This document shows, in pieces, positions 1 through 18,036 of a stretch of 64,000 nt of DNA. Source of the DNA: Mycobacterium pseudokansasii. GTDB lineage: Bacteria; Actinomycetota; Actinomycetes; Mycobacteriales; Mycobacteriaceae. Within the stretch, counting starts at the first letter, position 1; each line of letters starts with the position of its first letter. Location: assembly GCF_900566075.1 (NCBI RefSeq), contig NZ_UPHU01000001.1:2914001-2978000 (forward strand), given 5' to 3'. A program made the position numbers and the translations under genes. A model generated the notes under the pieces. The model ran no database searches and was not told the origin of the DNA. It was given only the letters and a program-made list of their open reading frames with translations.

Positions 1-1180
1 TCGGCGGCTGACGCAAATCGGCGCCCGGGTAGTCGTCGACGGCCCCGATGTGTTGGCGGTGACGCCGCCGAGTTGGCGACCCGATCTGCTGCAGCCCGCC
101 GACCTCGTCGAGGAGGTGATGCGGCTGGAGGGGCTAGAGGTCATCCCGTCGGTGCTGCCCGCCGCGCCCGCGGGCCGGGGACTCACGGCCACGCAGCGGC
201 GCCGTCGGGCGATTGGTAAATCACTGGCGCTGTCCGGCTATGTCGAGGTGCTGCCGACGCCGTTTCTGCCCGCCGGCGTATTCGATCTGTGGGGACTAAC
301 GGCCGATGACCCGCGCCGGACCACGACCAGCGTGGTCAACCCGTTGGAAGCCGACCGTCCGCAGCTGGCTAGCACGCTGTTGCCGGGCCTGCTGGAGGCG
401 TTGGGGCGCAACGTATCCCGCGGTCTAACCGATGTCGCGTTGTTCGCCATCGCGCAGGTGGTCCGGCCGACCGAGCAGACTCGCGGCATCGAGCTGATCC
501 CCGTGCACCGCCGGCCCACCGAAGGTGAGATCGCCAAGCTGGACGCATCGCTGCCCCGGCAACCGCAACACGTCGCTGCGGTGCTGGCCGGCTTGCGCGA
601 GCCTCGCGGCCCGTGGGGTCCGGGCCGCGCGGTCGAAGCCGCTGACGCTTTCGAGGCGGTGCGAATCATTGCCCGGGCCAGCGGAATTGACGTGACTCTT
701 CGCGCGGCCCGGTACCTGCCCTGGCATCCGGGCCGCTGCGCCGAAGTGTTCGTCGGCGATGCCACCGTCGGTCACGCCGGACAACTGCATCCGGCCGTGA
801 TCGAGCGGACGGGACTGCCGAAGGGCACCTGCGCGATTGAGCTGAACCTCGATGCGATCCCCGTCGTGAAATCGCTTCCGGCTCCCAGGGTGTCGCCGTT
901 CCCCGCGGTGTTTCAGGACGTCAGCCTCGTGGTGTCCGCGGATGTCCCGGCCCAAGTCGTGGCGGATGCGGTTCGCGAAGGAGCCGGCGAGTTGCTGGAG
1001 GATATTCAGTTATTCGACGTCTTCACCGGTCCGCAGATCGGCGAAGCGCGCAAGTCGCTGACCTTCGCGCTACGGTTTCGCGCGCCCGATCGCACGCTGA
1101 CCGAAGACGACGCAAGCGCGGCCCGCGACGCGGCGGTACAGCTGGCCGCGGAACGCGTCGGCGCCCTGCTGCGTCGCTGA
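1..1180 (+). CDS. pheT: Phenylalanine--tRNA ligase beta subunit, 3' part
   Basis: The beta subunit of phenylalanyl-tRNA synthetase works with PheS to charge tRNA-Phe in the cytoplasm. The frame is open from base 2, so only about the last 392 residues of a protein of roughly 830 are present. The start of the visible part (TPPSWRPDL, then [11 protein letters not shown]) is the B5 domain, followed by the catalytic-like core. The last 95 or so residues ([15 protein letters not shown] to the end) are the anticodon-binding FDX-ACB domain. In M. tuberculosis pheT also precedes a PE_PGRS gene and argC, which supports the call. The gene ends cleanly with TGA; only the left edge of the window truncates it. 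Confidence 0.96.
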   Translation, partial: RRLTQIGARVVVDGPDVLAVTPPSWRPDLLQPADLVEEVMRLEGLEVIPSVLPAAPAGRGLTATQRRRRAIGKSLALSGYVEVLPTPFLPAGVFDLWGLTADDPRRTTTSVVNPLEADRPQLASTLLPGLLEALGRNVSRGLTDVALFAIAQVVRPTEQTRGIELIPVHRRPTEGEIAKLDASLPRQPQHVAAVLAGLREPRGPWGPGRAVEAADAFEAVRIIARASGIDVTLRAARYLPWHPGRCAEVFVGDATVGHAGQLHPAVIERTGLPKGTCAIELNLDAIPVVKSLPAPRVSPFPAVFQDVSLVVSADVPAQVVADAVREGAGELLEDIQLFDVFTGPQIGEARKSLTFALRFRAPDRTLTEDDASAARDAAVQLAAERVGALLRR

Positions 1181-1376
1181 AACTGTGGGCCGAGCGCCAA
1201 GTTAGCCGCGTGGTGGGTTCCTGCCCTTCGGTGTGCTCGGCGGGGCCCCCGAACTATATCGGTGAAATTGTCAGGGAAAACACGGAATTCGCGTCTCGGA
1301 ACGCCTACCATCTGCTTTCACCGGCCGTCGCGACGCGACGACAGCTTGATTCGGGACGCGAAGTGGAGGTTGTCGG

Positions 1377-4300
1377 ATGTCGTTTGTGATCGCGATGCCG
1401 GAGATGGTGGCTTCAGCGGCAACGGATTTGGCGAGCATCGGCTCGACGATCAGCTCGGCCAACGCGGCGGCGGCAGTGCCAACCACGGGGCTGCTGGCAG
1501 CGGGTGCCGACGAGGTGTCGGCGACTATTGCGTCGCTGTTTTCCCAGCACGCGGCGGACTACCAGGCGCTGAGCACCCAGGTCGTGGCTTTTCACTCCCA
1601 GTTTGTGCAGACCCTCACGTCGGGTGCGGCCGCCTATGCCGGTGCCGAGGCCGCCAACGTCCAGCAGAACCTGATCGACCTGATCAACCAGCCCTTCCTG
1701 GCATTGACCGGGCGCCCACTGATCGGTAACGGCACCGACGGGACCAGCGGACCCGTCGGTACTAGCGGCGGTCCTGGTGGGTGGCTCTTGGGCAACGGCG
1801 GCAACGGTGGCGATAGCACCAACACCGGAGCCACTGGCGGGGCGGGTGGGGCCGCGGGCTTGCTGGGCAATGGCGGTAAGGGTGGGAGCGGCGGGCCGGG
1901 CACGGCCGCCACCGCCGGCGGGACCGGCGGCGCCGGTGGTGCGGGCGGGTGGCTTTACGGCAACGGCGGTGTTGGTGGGGCCGGCGGGAGCACGACGGTC
2001 AACAACGCCCACGGCGGTATCGGCGGGGTCGGCGGCAATGCCGGGTTGCTCGGCTACGGCGGTGCGGGTGGCGCCGGCGGCTCCGCCACCACCGGACTTG
2101 GCGGCAACGGCGGCGCCGGCGGCGACGGCGGTGTGTTCGGTGTCGGTGGTGGCGACGGTGGTGCCGGCGGGAGCGTCACGACCGGGACCGGCGGAACCGG
2201 CGGTGCCGGCGGCAACTCCCAGTACTTCGGTACCGGCGGCGCCGGTGGGCAGGGCGGGAACTCCACGAACAACGTCGCCGGGACCAGCGGTGGTACCAGC
2301 GGTGCGGGCGGTGTGGGCGGCAATGGCGGGTCGCTGTTTGGCAGCGGTGGTGTCGGCGGGGCGGGCGGCAGCTCGACCAGAGGTCTCGCTGGCGGCGGCG
2401 GCACAGGCGGCATCGGCGGTGTGTTCGGCAACGGCGGCGGCGGCGGAGCCGGCGGCGACACTCTTGGTGGGGTTCTAGCGGCGGGAACAGCCGGTACCGG
2501 CGGCAATGGCGGCACCGGCGGGCTGATCGGCGCCGGCGGCAACGGTGGCGTCGGCGGCAACAATCTTGCTGTTCTCTTCAATGGAACCGTCGGGGCCGGC
2601 GGCAACGGCGGTAATGCCAGGCTGTGGGGCGACGGCGGTATCGGCGGCACCGGCGGGCTGACTTACAACGGCAACGTCACCGGTGGGGCCGGCGGCAGCG
2701 GCGGCAACGGCGGATCGTGGTTTGGCGACGGCGGTGCCGGCGGTGACGGCAGCGCCGGCCTCGGCAAGGGCGCCGGCGGTGCGGGCGGTAACGGCGGCGC
2801 CGGCCTCGGGATGGGTGACGGCGGGGCCGGCGGGGCCGGCGGAGTCGGCGGGACCAGCGGCGCCGGCGGTGCCGGCGGTAACGGCGGCAGCGCCAACGTC
2901 GGATCGGGCGGCGCTGGCGGTGACGGCGGCAACGCGGGCGCCACTACCGGGGCCGGCGGTGACGGCGGCCAGGGCGGCAGCGTCAGCCTCGCCGGCGCCG
3001 GCGGGGCCGGAGGTGCCGGCGGGAATGGCGCGGTCGGCTCGGCCGGAGCCGGGGCCGGTGGAGCCGGGGGTGCCGGTGGCAACGGCGGCTCGTCGTACGG
3101 CAACGGCGGTGCCGGTGGCGTCGGCGGTAACGGTGCGACCGTCAGCGGGACCGGCGGGGCCGGTGGGGCTGGAGGCAACGCCTTCGGCATCGGCAATGGC
3201 GGGACCGGGGGTGCCGGCGGCGGCTCCGCGGCCGCTCAAGGGGGCGCCGGCGGCAGCGGCGGGGCCGGCGGCCACGGCGGCACCGCCGGGTGGTTCGGCA
3301 ACGGTGGGACCGGCGGCGACGGCGGCAGCGTCAACGGCACCGGCGCCGGCGGGGCCGGCGGTAACGGCGGCAACGCCACGTCCATCGGCAGCGGCGGCAA
3401 CGGCGGCCTCGGCGGCTCAACCTTTGCCGCGCTCGCGGGTGCCGGCAGCGGCGGGAACGGTGGCAATGCCATGGGCCTTGTCGGCGCCGGCGGCAACGGC
3501 GGCAATTCCGGCAATTCCCCTCTCAACTTGATTACGCCTGCCAGCGGCGGCAATGGTGGCAACGCCGCCACCACGGTGATCGGAAACGGCGGCAATGGCG
3601 GCAGCGGCATCAACGGCGGCACGAACGGTACCGGCGGCACGCCCGGACAGCTGGGCAGTCCCGGTCTAGCCGGGGGGGTGGCCCCGCCGCCGAGCACCAC
3701 CAACGCGTATGAAGCCTTCGTGGCGAATACGGCTGTGAATCTTGCCAGCACGAGCGCCGCCTCTGCTGGCAGTCCAGCGCCTTTCCTGAGCCAGATCGCC
3801 AATAACGTGGAGGGCTACATCCAGCTGACCGGCCAGTCGCTCAGCGCCGCGGTCACCGACTTCAACAGCAATTTGTATAAGTTGCCCCAACACCTGATGG
3901 CGGCTTTCTCCGACCTTCTGGCGGGCAACGTCAGCGGTGCAGTGCAGCAGGTGGCGACCGGCGTGTTCGGCCTCTTCGTCGATACCTCCAGCCTGTTCAC
4001 CGTGACCGGCAACTTCCCGCAACTCACCGCGGTCGTCAATGGTGCCCTCGGAGATCTGCTACCGATCCTGACCATCCCCGGAGAGTCGGCGCAGAACTTC
4101 GCCACCGTGGTCAAGCTGCTTACCGACCCGACCATATCGGTGGATGTCACCAATTTCTTGGCTCCCACCCAGACCCTCGGGTTCCCGGTGGCATTAGGGC
4201 TTGAGCTGGTAGGCCCGGCGTTCTCGACAGCCGCCGCAGCCGGAAAAAGTGCCACGGCATTTTCCCAAGCCGTGCAGGCCGGGAACATACCGCTGGCTTT

Positions 4301-4616
4301 GACCGCATTGGTAGACGCACCCGCCGTCATCGCAGACGGCTTCCTCAATGGCCAATACGTGCTGCCCACGCCGCTGACGTTGACGGTTCCGTTCGTGGTC
4401 CCGCTGATCGGCGTCGTGCCGCAAACGATCACGCTGCAGAACAACGTCCCCTTCAACGGGATCCTGCATCCCCTCGAGCGCATCACGGCTATTGCGCCGA
4501 ACCCGCTCAGCGGCGGCATGCTCAACGTCACAACCAACGGCACGGAGATCGGCGGCATCGTTCCCGCTCTGCTGAACTATTGGCCCCAACAGCTCGCGAA
4601 CGCGATTGGGGCGTAG
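1377..4616 (+). CDS. PE_PGRS family protein with a unique C-terminal domain
   Basis: A 1079-residue PE_PGRS protein. Residues 1-95 are a PE domain ([18 protein letters not shown]), the helical region needed for ESX-5-type export. A linker with GRPLIGNG leads into several hundred residues of GGxGG/GNGG repeats, and residues from about 790 form a non-repetitive C-terminal domain rich in hydrophobic segments. That tail resembles the C-terminal domains of other large PE_PGRS and PPE-MPTR proteins, which end with a VGGLI-type beta-rich part; here it ends [27 protein letters not shown] motif about 8 bases before ATG supports the start. M. tuberculosis has PE_PGRS30 in this interval but on the opposite strand, so orthology is not claimed. 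Function is unknown; surface exposure is likely. Confidence 0.9.
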   Translation: MSFVIAMPEMVASAATDLASIGSTISSANAAAAVPTTGLLAAGADEVSATIASLFSQHAADYQALSTQVVAFHSQFVQTLTSGAAAYAGAEAANVQQNLIDLINQPFLALTGRPLIGNGTDGTSGPVGTSGGPGGWLLGNGGNGGDSTNTGATGGAGGAAGLLGNGGKGGSGGPGTAATAGGTGGAGGAGGWLYGNGGVGGAGGSTTVNNAHGGIGGVGGNAGLLGYGGAGGAGGSATTGLGGNGGAGGDGGVFGVGGGDGGAGGSVTTGTGGTGGAGGNSQYFGTGGAGGQGGNSTNNVAGTSGGTSGAGGVGGNGGSLFGSGGVGGAGGSSTRGLAGGGGTGGIGGVFGNGGGGGAGGDTLGGVLAAGTAGTGGNGGTGGLIGAGGNGGVGGNNLAVLFNGTVGAGGNGGNARLWGDGGIGGTGGLTYNGNVTGGAGGSGGNGGSWFGDGGAGGDGSAGLGKGAGGAGGNGGAGLGMGDGGAGGAGGVGGTSGAGGAGGNGGSANVGSGGAGGDGGNAGATTGAGGDGGQGGSVSLAGAGGAGGAGGNGAVGSAGAGAGGAGGAGGNGGSSYGNGGAGGVGGNGATVSGTGGAGGAGGNAFGIGNGGTGGAGGGSAAAQGGAGGSGGAGGHGGTAGWFGNGGTGGDGGSVNGTGAGGAGGNGGNATSIGSGGNGGLGGSTFAALAGAGSGGNGGNAMGLVGAGGNGGNSGNSPLNLITPASGGNGGNAATTVIGNGGNGGSGINGGTNGTGGTPGQLGSPGLAGGVAPPPSTTNAYEAFVANTAVNLASTSAASAGSPAPFLSQIANNVEGYIQLTGQSLSAAVTDFNSNLYKLPQHLMAAFSDLLAGNVSGAVQQVATGVFGLFVDTSSLFTVTGNFPQLTAVVNGALGDLLPILTIPGESAQNFATVVKLLTDPTISVDVTNFLAPTQTLGFPVALGLELVGPAFSTAAAAGKSATAFSQAVQAGNIPLALTALVDAPAVIADGFLNGQYVLPTPLTLTVPFVVPLIGVVPQTITLQNNVPFNGILHPLERITAIAPNPLSGGMLNVTTNGTEIGGIVPALLNYWPQQLANAIGA

Positions 4617-5479
4617 TTGGGGAGCTGTGCTTCGCGCGGAGAGCTATAGAGGGAATTTCGCCAGGTGCTCGCGATCCGCGCTGACCGGTCGCACGCAGGT
4701 GCCGGCGGGCCAGCCGTTCAGCATCATCCGCTCGGGCCGTGCGTGGTGGCGGCGGTGATGGCGCTGTCGGGTCCAGCCTCGCGGGATCCCGCTCGATCGT
4801 GTCGTGGATGGTTCGGCCCACGTCGAGACGTCCGACGTTGTCGTGATGAGCGGAGGGCTTAGGGATCGTTGCAACGACGATGAGTAATCGCTGGAGCGCC
4901 AAGTTGCGGCGCTCGGAGACTGGCCGTATCGGCGCGAATTAGTGTGGCGGGGCCATGCGGCGGCAAGCGAGAACCTAAGCCTGTTGTGTCCGTATTCGGT
5001 CCACGTCGGTGGGAGCGTCCGATCACCAAAAATGAATTCATAATCAAACCAATCTCTCGGCGGGGATATGTGTGGCTTCCCACGGGTTTGTGTGACTTTC
5101 GGCTTTGACGCGCCGGCTTGCGCTTCCTGTCGTGCCAGGGCGTGGGTGATTTGCCTCGACCAATTCGTAAGCTAATGACCGCGGTTTAGGCAGATTTGGC
5201 AAACCGCACTAACCGCTCGGCATGTCTCCGGTGACGTGATTGCCTGGTGCTCGCGGCGGCATAACACCGGGTAAGGCCAGCGGCCTTGCAATCTGAACAT
5301 TCGGCGCCGGCCCTGACTGCAGCTAACGAGATGGCGTTATCACTGCCTCAAGTGCTCACTCGCTGGAAGCGGTGCCCGCCGAACGCCTTTCGCCAGTCAG
5401 GCTTGCGACGATGATGAGCGATCCGACAACGACTGGCTTTTGAATGCATGGTGAGCGCTGTCGTAGCGCTCAAATGCGT

Positions 5480-5491
5480 TGTTGTACAACA
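5480..5491. promoter_or_regulatory. 12-bp perfect palindrome
   Basis: TGTTGTACAACA is its own reverse complement. It lies about 380 bases upstream of the PE gene start in otherwise gene-free sequence. It has the size of a dimeric repressor site, but no regulator is identified. Confidence 0.3.
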
Positions 5492-5759
5492 GGACAATAA
5501 CGTGAATCGGTCACGATGGGCAAGGCTGCTGGTGGGCGGGCATCGAGGGCGCGGCCGATTGCTGTCGCCGCGTGTCGGCAAGTCGCCTGACAAGCCATCG
5601 AAATTTGCTATGGCGCAACAAGTTCGCTGTGTGAAATGGCGTCGTGTACTACAGTCCCGCGCCGGACCCAGCCGGGTCGCTGCCCCGAGTGGAGTTGAAC
5701 TCCTTCGGTCAAGTGTTACTTCGCCGCTAATCACGTAGATAAGTTCGACCCGATCAACT

Positions 5760-5775
5760 GAAAACGATCGTTTTC
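5760..5775. promoter_or_regulatory. 16-bp perfect palindrome before the PE gene
   Basis: GAAAACGATCGTTTTC is a perfect palindrome about 94 bases upstream of the preferred PE start at 5869. The position and AT-rich arms suit an operator or promoter-proximal site. It is vaguely Fur/Zur-like (GAAAA..TTTTC arms), but assignment to a regulator would be a guess. Confidence 0.4.
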
Positions 5776-5868
5776 CGTTGTCGTTGTGCCCCAGCGGATT
5801 ACGTTTCTTTTTGCCGATGAGGTCGGGTCTCATTGGGTCATACCGTTCATGTTGTGGGGGCGATGAGC

Positions 5869-8800
5869 ATGTCATTTGTGAACGCTGTGCCTGCGGTTGT
5901 CCAGGCGGCAGCCCAGGATCTCGCAGGTATTCGCCTGGCGCTGGAAGAGGCCACCGCAGCAGCGGCGGCTCCCACTACTGCGTTGGCGGCGGCGGGCGAA
6001 GATGAGGTATCAGCTGCAATCGCAGCACTATTCGGCACTTTCGGTCAGGAGTACCAAGCCATCAGTGCCCAGGCGTCGGCGTTTCATGCAGACTTCGTCA
6101 AGCTGCTGAACGGCGCTGCGTCTTCATACGTCGAAGCCGAGGTAGCGAATGCTGTCAAAGTCCTCACCAGCCAAAATGCGGCTGCTGCAGTGGGCGGCAG
6201 CCTCAACGGCGGTCTGACCGCTGCCTTCAACGGTGAACTGGCTCTCCAGGCTGCCAACTCGCTCGCGACCGCGTTCGGCGCCGGAGCTTCCGGTCTTGCC
6301 CTGCAGACCGGAGGAGCCATCGTGTCCGGTATCGGCGCGGGATTGGTCCAGACGGGCGAAGTCATCGTGGCGGCCGGCCACTCCCTGCAGAATTTCGGCG
6401 TCCTTATGTCGGGCGTCGGCGCTGGGTTGAGCGCCCAGGCAAGTGCCGCCCTGACACAGGCAATGACGTTGGGCGGTTCGTTGAGCGCTCAACTCGGCGC
6501 GTCGCTGTCAGGCAGCCTCGACATCGGCCTACCGGAGCTGATCACGGCATTCAACGGTGGCTTGACCGGACTGATCCACACGGGTCAAACCCTGACTGGG
6601 AACGTGCTCATAGGCTTTAGCAGCGGGCTTAGTGGGCTCGTCCAAACGGGCGGAACCCTATTGGCCAGCTTCGGTGGCAATCTGCCTGAGATTGCCGCCC
6701 ACCTCAATACTGCCTTTTCGGCGACTCTAGGTGGGACGTTGCCGACGTTGGTGGCGGCGGTCAACGGTGGTGTGTCGGGGTTGCTTCAGATGGGTCAGTC
6801 GCTGGCGACCAACTTGGCGGGCGGCTTCGGTGGTGGCCTGAATGCATTGATTCAAACGGGTGAGAGTCTTGTGGCGAGTTTGACCGGTGGGTTGAGTGCT
6901 CCGGTGTTGGTCGCGCGGCTCGGTGCGATGTTGCAGGCCAGCCTGGGTGGATCGTTGCCGCAAGTGGTGGCCGCGCTCAATGGTGGGTTGTACGGGTTGG
7001 TGGAGCTGGGGCAGCGCTTCACGGCGGCATTGAGCGCGGTGGTTAATGCCCCGGCGGTGGTGGCCGCGCTCAATGGTGGGTTGCGCGGGTTGGTGGAGCT
7101 GGGCCAGACGTTCGTGGCGAGTTTGACCGGTGGGTTGAGTGCTCCGGTGTTGGTCGCGCGGCTCGGTGCGATGTTGCAGGCCAGCCTGGGTGGATCGTTG
7201 CCGCAAGTGGTGGCCGCGCTCAATGGTGGGTTGTACGGGTTGGTGGAGGTGGGGCAGCGCTTCACGGCGGCATTGAGCGCGGTGGTTAATGCCCCGGCGG
7301 TGGTGGCCGCGCTCAATGGTGGGTTGCGCGGGTTGGTGGAGCTGGGCCAGACGTTCGTGGCGAGTTTGACCGGTGGGTTGAGTGCTCCGGTGTTGGTCGC
7401 GCGGCTCGGTGCGATGTTGCAGGCCAGCCTGGGTGGATCGTTGCCGCAAGTGGTGGCCGCGCTCAATGGTGGGTTGTACGGGTTGGTGGAGGTGGGGCAG
7501 CGCTTCACGGCGGCGTTGAGCGCGGTGGTTAATGCCCCGGCGGTGGTGGCCGCGCTCAATGGTGGGTTGCGCGGGTTGGTGGAGCTGGGCCAGACGTTCG
7601 TGGCGAGTTTGACCGGTGGGTTGAGTGCTCCGGTGTTGGTCGCGCGGCTCGGTGCGATGTTGCAGGCCAGCCTGGGTGGATCGTTGCCGCAAGTGGTGGC
7701 CGCGCTCAATGGTGGGTTGTACGGGTTGGTGGAGGTGGGGCAGCGCTTCACGGCGGCGTTGAGCGCGGTGGTTAATGCCCCGGCGGTGGTGGCCGCGCTC
7801 AATGGTGGGTTGCGCGGGTTGGTGGAGCTGGGCCAGACGTTCGTGGCGACCCTGACCGCTGGCTTCAACGCTCCGGCATTGGTCGCGCGGCTCGGTGCGA
7901 TATTGCAGGCCAGCCTGGGTGGATCGTTGCCGCAAGTGGTGGCCGCGCTCAATGGTGGGTTGCGCGGGTTGGTGGAGCTGGGCCAGACGTTCGTGGCGAG
8001 TTTGACCGGTGGGTTGAGTGCTCCGGTGTTGGTCGCGCGGCTCGGTGCGATGTTGCAGGCCAGCCTGGGTGGATCGTTGCCGCAAGTGGTGGCCGCGCTC
8101 AATGGTGGGTTGTACGGGTTGGTGGAGGTGGGGCAGCGCTTCACGGCGGCGTTGAGCGCGGTGGTTAATGCCCCGGCGGTGGTGGCCGCGCTCAATGGTG
8201 GGTTGCGCGGGTTGGTGGAGCTGGGCCAGACGTTCGTGGCGACCCTGACCGCTGGCTTCAACGCTCCGGCATTGGTCGCGCGGCTCGGTGCGATATTGCA
8301 GGCCAGCCTGGGTGGATCGTTGCCGCAAGTGGTGGCCGCGCTCAATGGTGGGTTGCGCGGGTTGGTGGAGCTGGGCCAGACGTTCGTGGCGAGTTTGACC
8401 GGTGGGTTGAGTGCTCCGGTGTTGGTCGCGCGGCTCGGTGCGATGTTGCAGGCCAGCCTGGGTGGATCGTTGCCGCAAGTGGTGGCCGCGCTCAATGGTG
8501 GGTTGTACGGGCTGATACAGACCGGCCAGTCGTTGGCGACCAGCTTGGCCGGCAATTTCGGTGGCGGGTTGAATGCCCTGATTCAAACCGGCGAGACGTT
8601 CGTGGCCAGCTTGGCGGGCGGCTTCAATGCTCCGGCGTTGGCTGCGCAACTGAGCGCAATGTTGCAGGCCAGCCTGGTTGGATCCTTCCCGCAAGTGGTG
8701 GCCGCGCTCAACGGCGGGCTCCACGGAGTGATTCAAACCGGACAGAATCTGTTCGGCAGCCTGGGAGTAGCGTTCGGTGGAAGCTTGCCGGAGCTGGCGG

Positions 8801-9333
8801 CGAGGCTATCCGCGGCCCTGTCGGCGGGCTTGAGCGGCAGCCTATCGGCGGAACTCAGCGCGGCCTTGGCGACGAGCGTGAACGGCGCGTTGTCCGCATT
8901 GGGATCGGGGCTGGTACAGACCGGCGGAACTCTGGCGGGTGGTCTGGGTGCTGGGCTGTCGGGTCTCATCGGCACGGGCCAATTGCTCGCCGGCAGTTTC
9001 GGTGCAGGCGCTTCCGGACTACTGCAGACGGGTGAAGCGCTCGCGGCCATTTGGGAGAATGCCGCGGCTCAGATCGGCGGTGCGCTGGGCGGCGCCGTCG
9101 AGGCAACCTTCGGCGTCGGGTTTCCGGGGCTGTCCCAAGTCGGTCTGACGTTTGCCGCAGGTATCGCCAACGCCACCGCCGGACTCGCCCAGACCGGTGG
9201 GGTAATTCTGACGGCTTTGGACAATGCATCTCTTGGACTCGTTGCCAATATCGGCGCTGCCCTGGCCAACCTCCAACTCGCCATCCAAGCGGCGTTGAGC
9301 GCGAGCCTCGGTGTTGAGGTCGGTGCAGGGTAG
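5869..9333 (+). CDS. PE family protein with long internal 81-residue repeats
   Basis: A protein of about 1154 residues. The first 95 or so residues are a PE domain (MSFVNAVPAVVQAAAQDLAG), predicting export through an ESX type VII system. The rest is not PGRS. It is built from amphipathic, Ala/Gly/Leu-rich units such as VVAALNGGLYGLVE and LQTGEALAA, several of which recur as nearly identical 81-residue repeats. Non-identical relatives of the unit (LIQTGQSL, GLVQTGGTL) extend on both sides, so the recent expansion sits inside an older repeat array. ATG at 5869 is preferred over ATG 5863 because the GGGGG motif at 5856-5860 is then 8 bases away and the protein starts MSFV like other PE proteins. 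The function is unknown. Confidence 0.85.
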   Translation: MSFVNAVPAVVQAAAQDLAGIRLALEEATAAAAAPTTALAAAGEDEVSAAIAALFGTFGQEYQAISAQASAFHADFVKLLNGAASSYVEAEVANAVKVLTSQNAAAAVGGSLNGGLTAAFNGELALQAANSLATAFGAGASGLALQTGGAIVSGIGAGLVQTGEVIVAAGHSLQNFGVLMSGVGAGLSAQASAALTQAMTLGGSLSAQLGASLSGSLDIGLPELITAFNGGLTGLIHTGQTLTGNVLIGFSSGLSGLVQTGGTLLASFGGNLPEIAAHLNTAFSATLGGTLPTLVAAVNGGVSGLLQMGQSLATNLAGGFGGGLNALIQTGESLVASLTGGLSAPVLVARLGAMLQASLGGSLPQVVAALNGGLYGLVELGQRFTAALSAVVNAPAVVAALNGGLRGLVELGQTFVASLTGGLSAPVLVARLGAMLQASLGGSLPQVVAALNGGLYGLVEVGQRFTAALSAVVNAPAVVAALNGGLRGLVELGQTFVASLTGGLSAPVLVARLGAMLQASLGGSLPQVVAALNGGLYGLVEVGQRFTAALSAVVNAPAVVAALNGGLRGLVELGQTFVASLTGGLSAPVLVARLGAMLQASLGGSLPQVVAALNGGLYGLVEVGQRFTAALSAVVNAPAVVAALNGGLRGLVELGQTFVATLTAGFNAPALVARLGAILQASLGGSLPQVVAALNGGLRGLVELGQTFVASLTGGLSAPVLVARLGAMLQASLGGSLPQVVAALNGGLYGLVEVGQRFTAALSAVVNAPAVVAALNGGLRGLVELGQTFVATLTAGFNAPALVARLGAILQASLGGSLPQVVAALNGGLRGLVELGQTFVASLTGGLSAPVLVARLGAMLQASLGGSLPQVVAALNGGLYGLIQTGQSLATSLAGNFGGGLNALIQTGETFVASLAGGFNAPALAAQLSAMLQASLVGSFPQVVAALNGGLHGVIQTGQNLFGSLGVAFGGSLPELAARLSAALSAGLSGSLSAELSAALATSVNGALSALGSGLVQTGGTLAGGLGAGLSGLIGTGQLLAGSFGAGASGLLQTGEALAAIWENAAAQIGGALGGAVEATFGVGFPGLSQVGLTFAAGIANATAGLAQTGGVILTALDNASLGLVANIGAALANLQLAIQAALSASLGVEVGAG
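6871..8520 (+). repeat. 243-bp near-identical tandem repeats within the PE gene
   Basis: The string gtggcgagtttgaccggtgg begins at 6871, 7114, 7357 and 7600, exactly 243 bases (81 codons) apart, and the sequence between copies is almost unchanged. From about 7840 a variant unit (gcgaccctgaccgctggc) appears and recurs 393 bases later (7843 and 8236), showing a second, higher-order duplication. Repeat lengths are multiples of three, so copy-number change keeps the frame. Confidence 0.9.
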
Positions 9334-9402
9334 CCCGACGGCGTCGTGGTACGCCTCCAACCGTGGCGGCAACAACGCCCAGCCGACGCACGCCAGAATG
9401 GA

Positions 9403-9432
9403 TTTGCAAACATCTGCATAACCATGCAGAAT
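9403..9432. promoter_or_regulatory. Candidate ARG box / promoter of argC
   Basis: Just before the argC start lies a run of half-sites, TTTGCAAA, CTGCATAA and ATGCAGAAT, resembling the TGCATA-type arms bound by ArgR. No Shine-Dalgarno motif precedes argC, so a leaderless or near-leaderless transcript is likely and a repressor bound here would cover the promoter. The argR gene is in the same operon, consistent with autoregulation. Confidence 0.5.
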
Positions 9433-9439
9433 CGGCTGA

Positions 9440-11691
<2,252 letters not shown>

Positions 11692-11740
11692 CCCGCGGCC
11701 GCGACGATGCAGAGCGAAGCGATGAGGAGGAGCGGCGCTC

Positions 11741-12618
11741 ATGACGATTGAGGCACTGCCCACTCAGGTCAAGGCGCAGGTGCTCGCCGAAGCGCTGCCC
11801 TGGCTCAAACAGTTGCATGGCAAGGTCATCGTCATCAAGTACGGCGGCAACGCGATGATCGACGACACGCTGCGGCGGGCATTCGCCGCGGACATGGCAT
11901 TTCTGCGCAACTGCGGAATCCATCCGGTCGTGGTGCACGGCGGGGGACCGCAGATCACCGCGATGCTGCGGCGGCTGGGCATCGAGGGTGACTTCAAGGG
12001 CGGATTCCGGGTCACCACACCGGAAGTGCTCGACGTGGCACGCATGGTGCTGTTCGGTCAGGTGGGCCGCGAGCTGGTGAACCTGATCAACGCGCACGGT
12101 CCCTACGCCGTCGGGATCACCGGTGAGGATGCCCAACTGTTCACCGCGGTGCGGCGCAGCGTCACGGTCGACGGCGTGGCCACCGACATCGGCCTGGTCG
12201 GCGACGTCGACAAGGTGAACACGGATGCTGTGGTGGATCTCATTGGTGCGCGGCGGATTCCGGTGGTCTCGACGCTGGCGCCGGACGCCGACGGTGTGGT
12301 GCACAACATCAACGCCGACACGGCTGCAGCGGCATTGGCCCAAGCGCTGGGAGCCGAAAAGCTGCTGATGCTTACCGATGTCGAGGGTCTGTACACCCGC
12401 TGGCCCGACCGCAACTCCTTGGTCAGCGAAATCGACACGGCCACATTGGCGCAACTGCTGCCCACCCTGGAAGCGGGGATGATCCCCAAGATCGAGGCGT
12501 GTCTGCGAGCTGTCGACGGCGGCGTGCCCAGTGCACACGTCATCGACGGCCGGGTCAAACACTGTGTGTTGGTGGAGCTGTTCACCAACGAGGGCACGGG
12601 CACCAAGGTGGTGGGTGT

Positions 12619-12622
<4 letters not shown>
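11741..12622 (+). CDS. argB: Acetylglutamate kinase
   Basis: ArgB phosphorylates N-acetylglutamate, the committed and usually arginine-feedback-inhibited step. The 293-residue protein shows the amino acid kinase fold motifs VIKYGGNAM near the N-terminus, VVHGGGPQI, and the C-terminal [14 protein letters not shown] and [13 protein letters not shown] segments. A strong GAGGAGGAG stretch precedes the ATG. The stop overlaps argD (GTGA). The only sizeable gap in this part of the operon is the 49 bases between argJ and argB. Confidence 0.97.
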
Positions 12623-15232
<2,610 letters not shown>

Positions 15233-15244
15233 AGGAGTTGGTTC

Positions 15245-17933
<2,689 letters not shown>

Positions 17934-18036
17934 GCGAAACCGCGCTCCGGTCCGTTCTCGGCGGACTAGACTTCTACCGCTAGGTTATCTGATTGAACGT
18001 TTCGGCGTTGGTGTTCGTGCTAAAGGGGTGGGACCA

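Larger units (their letters stand above)
4617..5868. other. Gene-poor 1.25 kb interval upstream of a PE gene
   Basis: No reading frame here looks like a known protein, and the base composition is less GC-rich than in the neighbouring genes. The interval holds two perfect palindromes (5480-5491 and 5760-5775, listed separately). It probably contains the promoter of the following PE gene and otherwise decayed DNA. Confidence 0.5.

Noticed and set aside
1413..3802. Several Pro- or Arg-rich frames antisense or out of frame in the PGRS region
   Set aside because: They are translation shadows of GGxGG codons and have no independent support.
6871..8520. Regularly spaced repeats considered as a CRISPR array
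   Set aside because: The period is 243 bases, the repeats are coding and contiguous without unique spacers, and no cas genes are present.
6727..8736. Long open frames on the minus strand opposite the PE repeats (up to 669 codons)
   Set aside because: They mirror the repeat structure of the PE gene and are open only because one strand is repetitive and GC-rich. No start site or protein family supports them.
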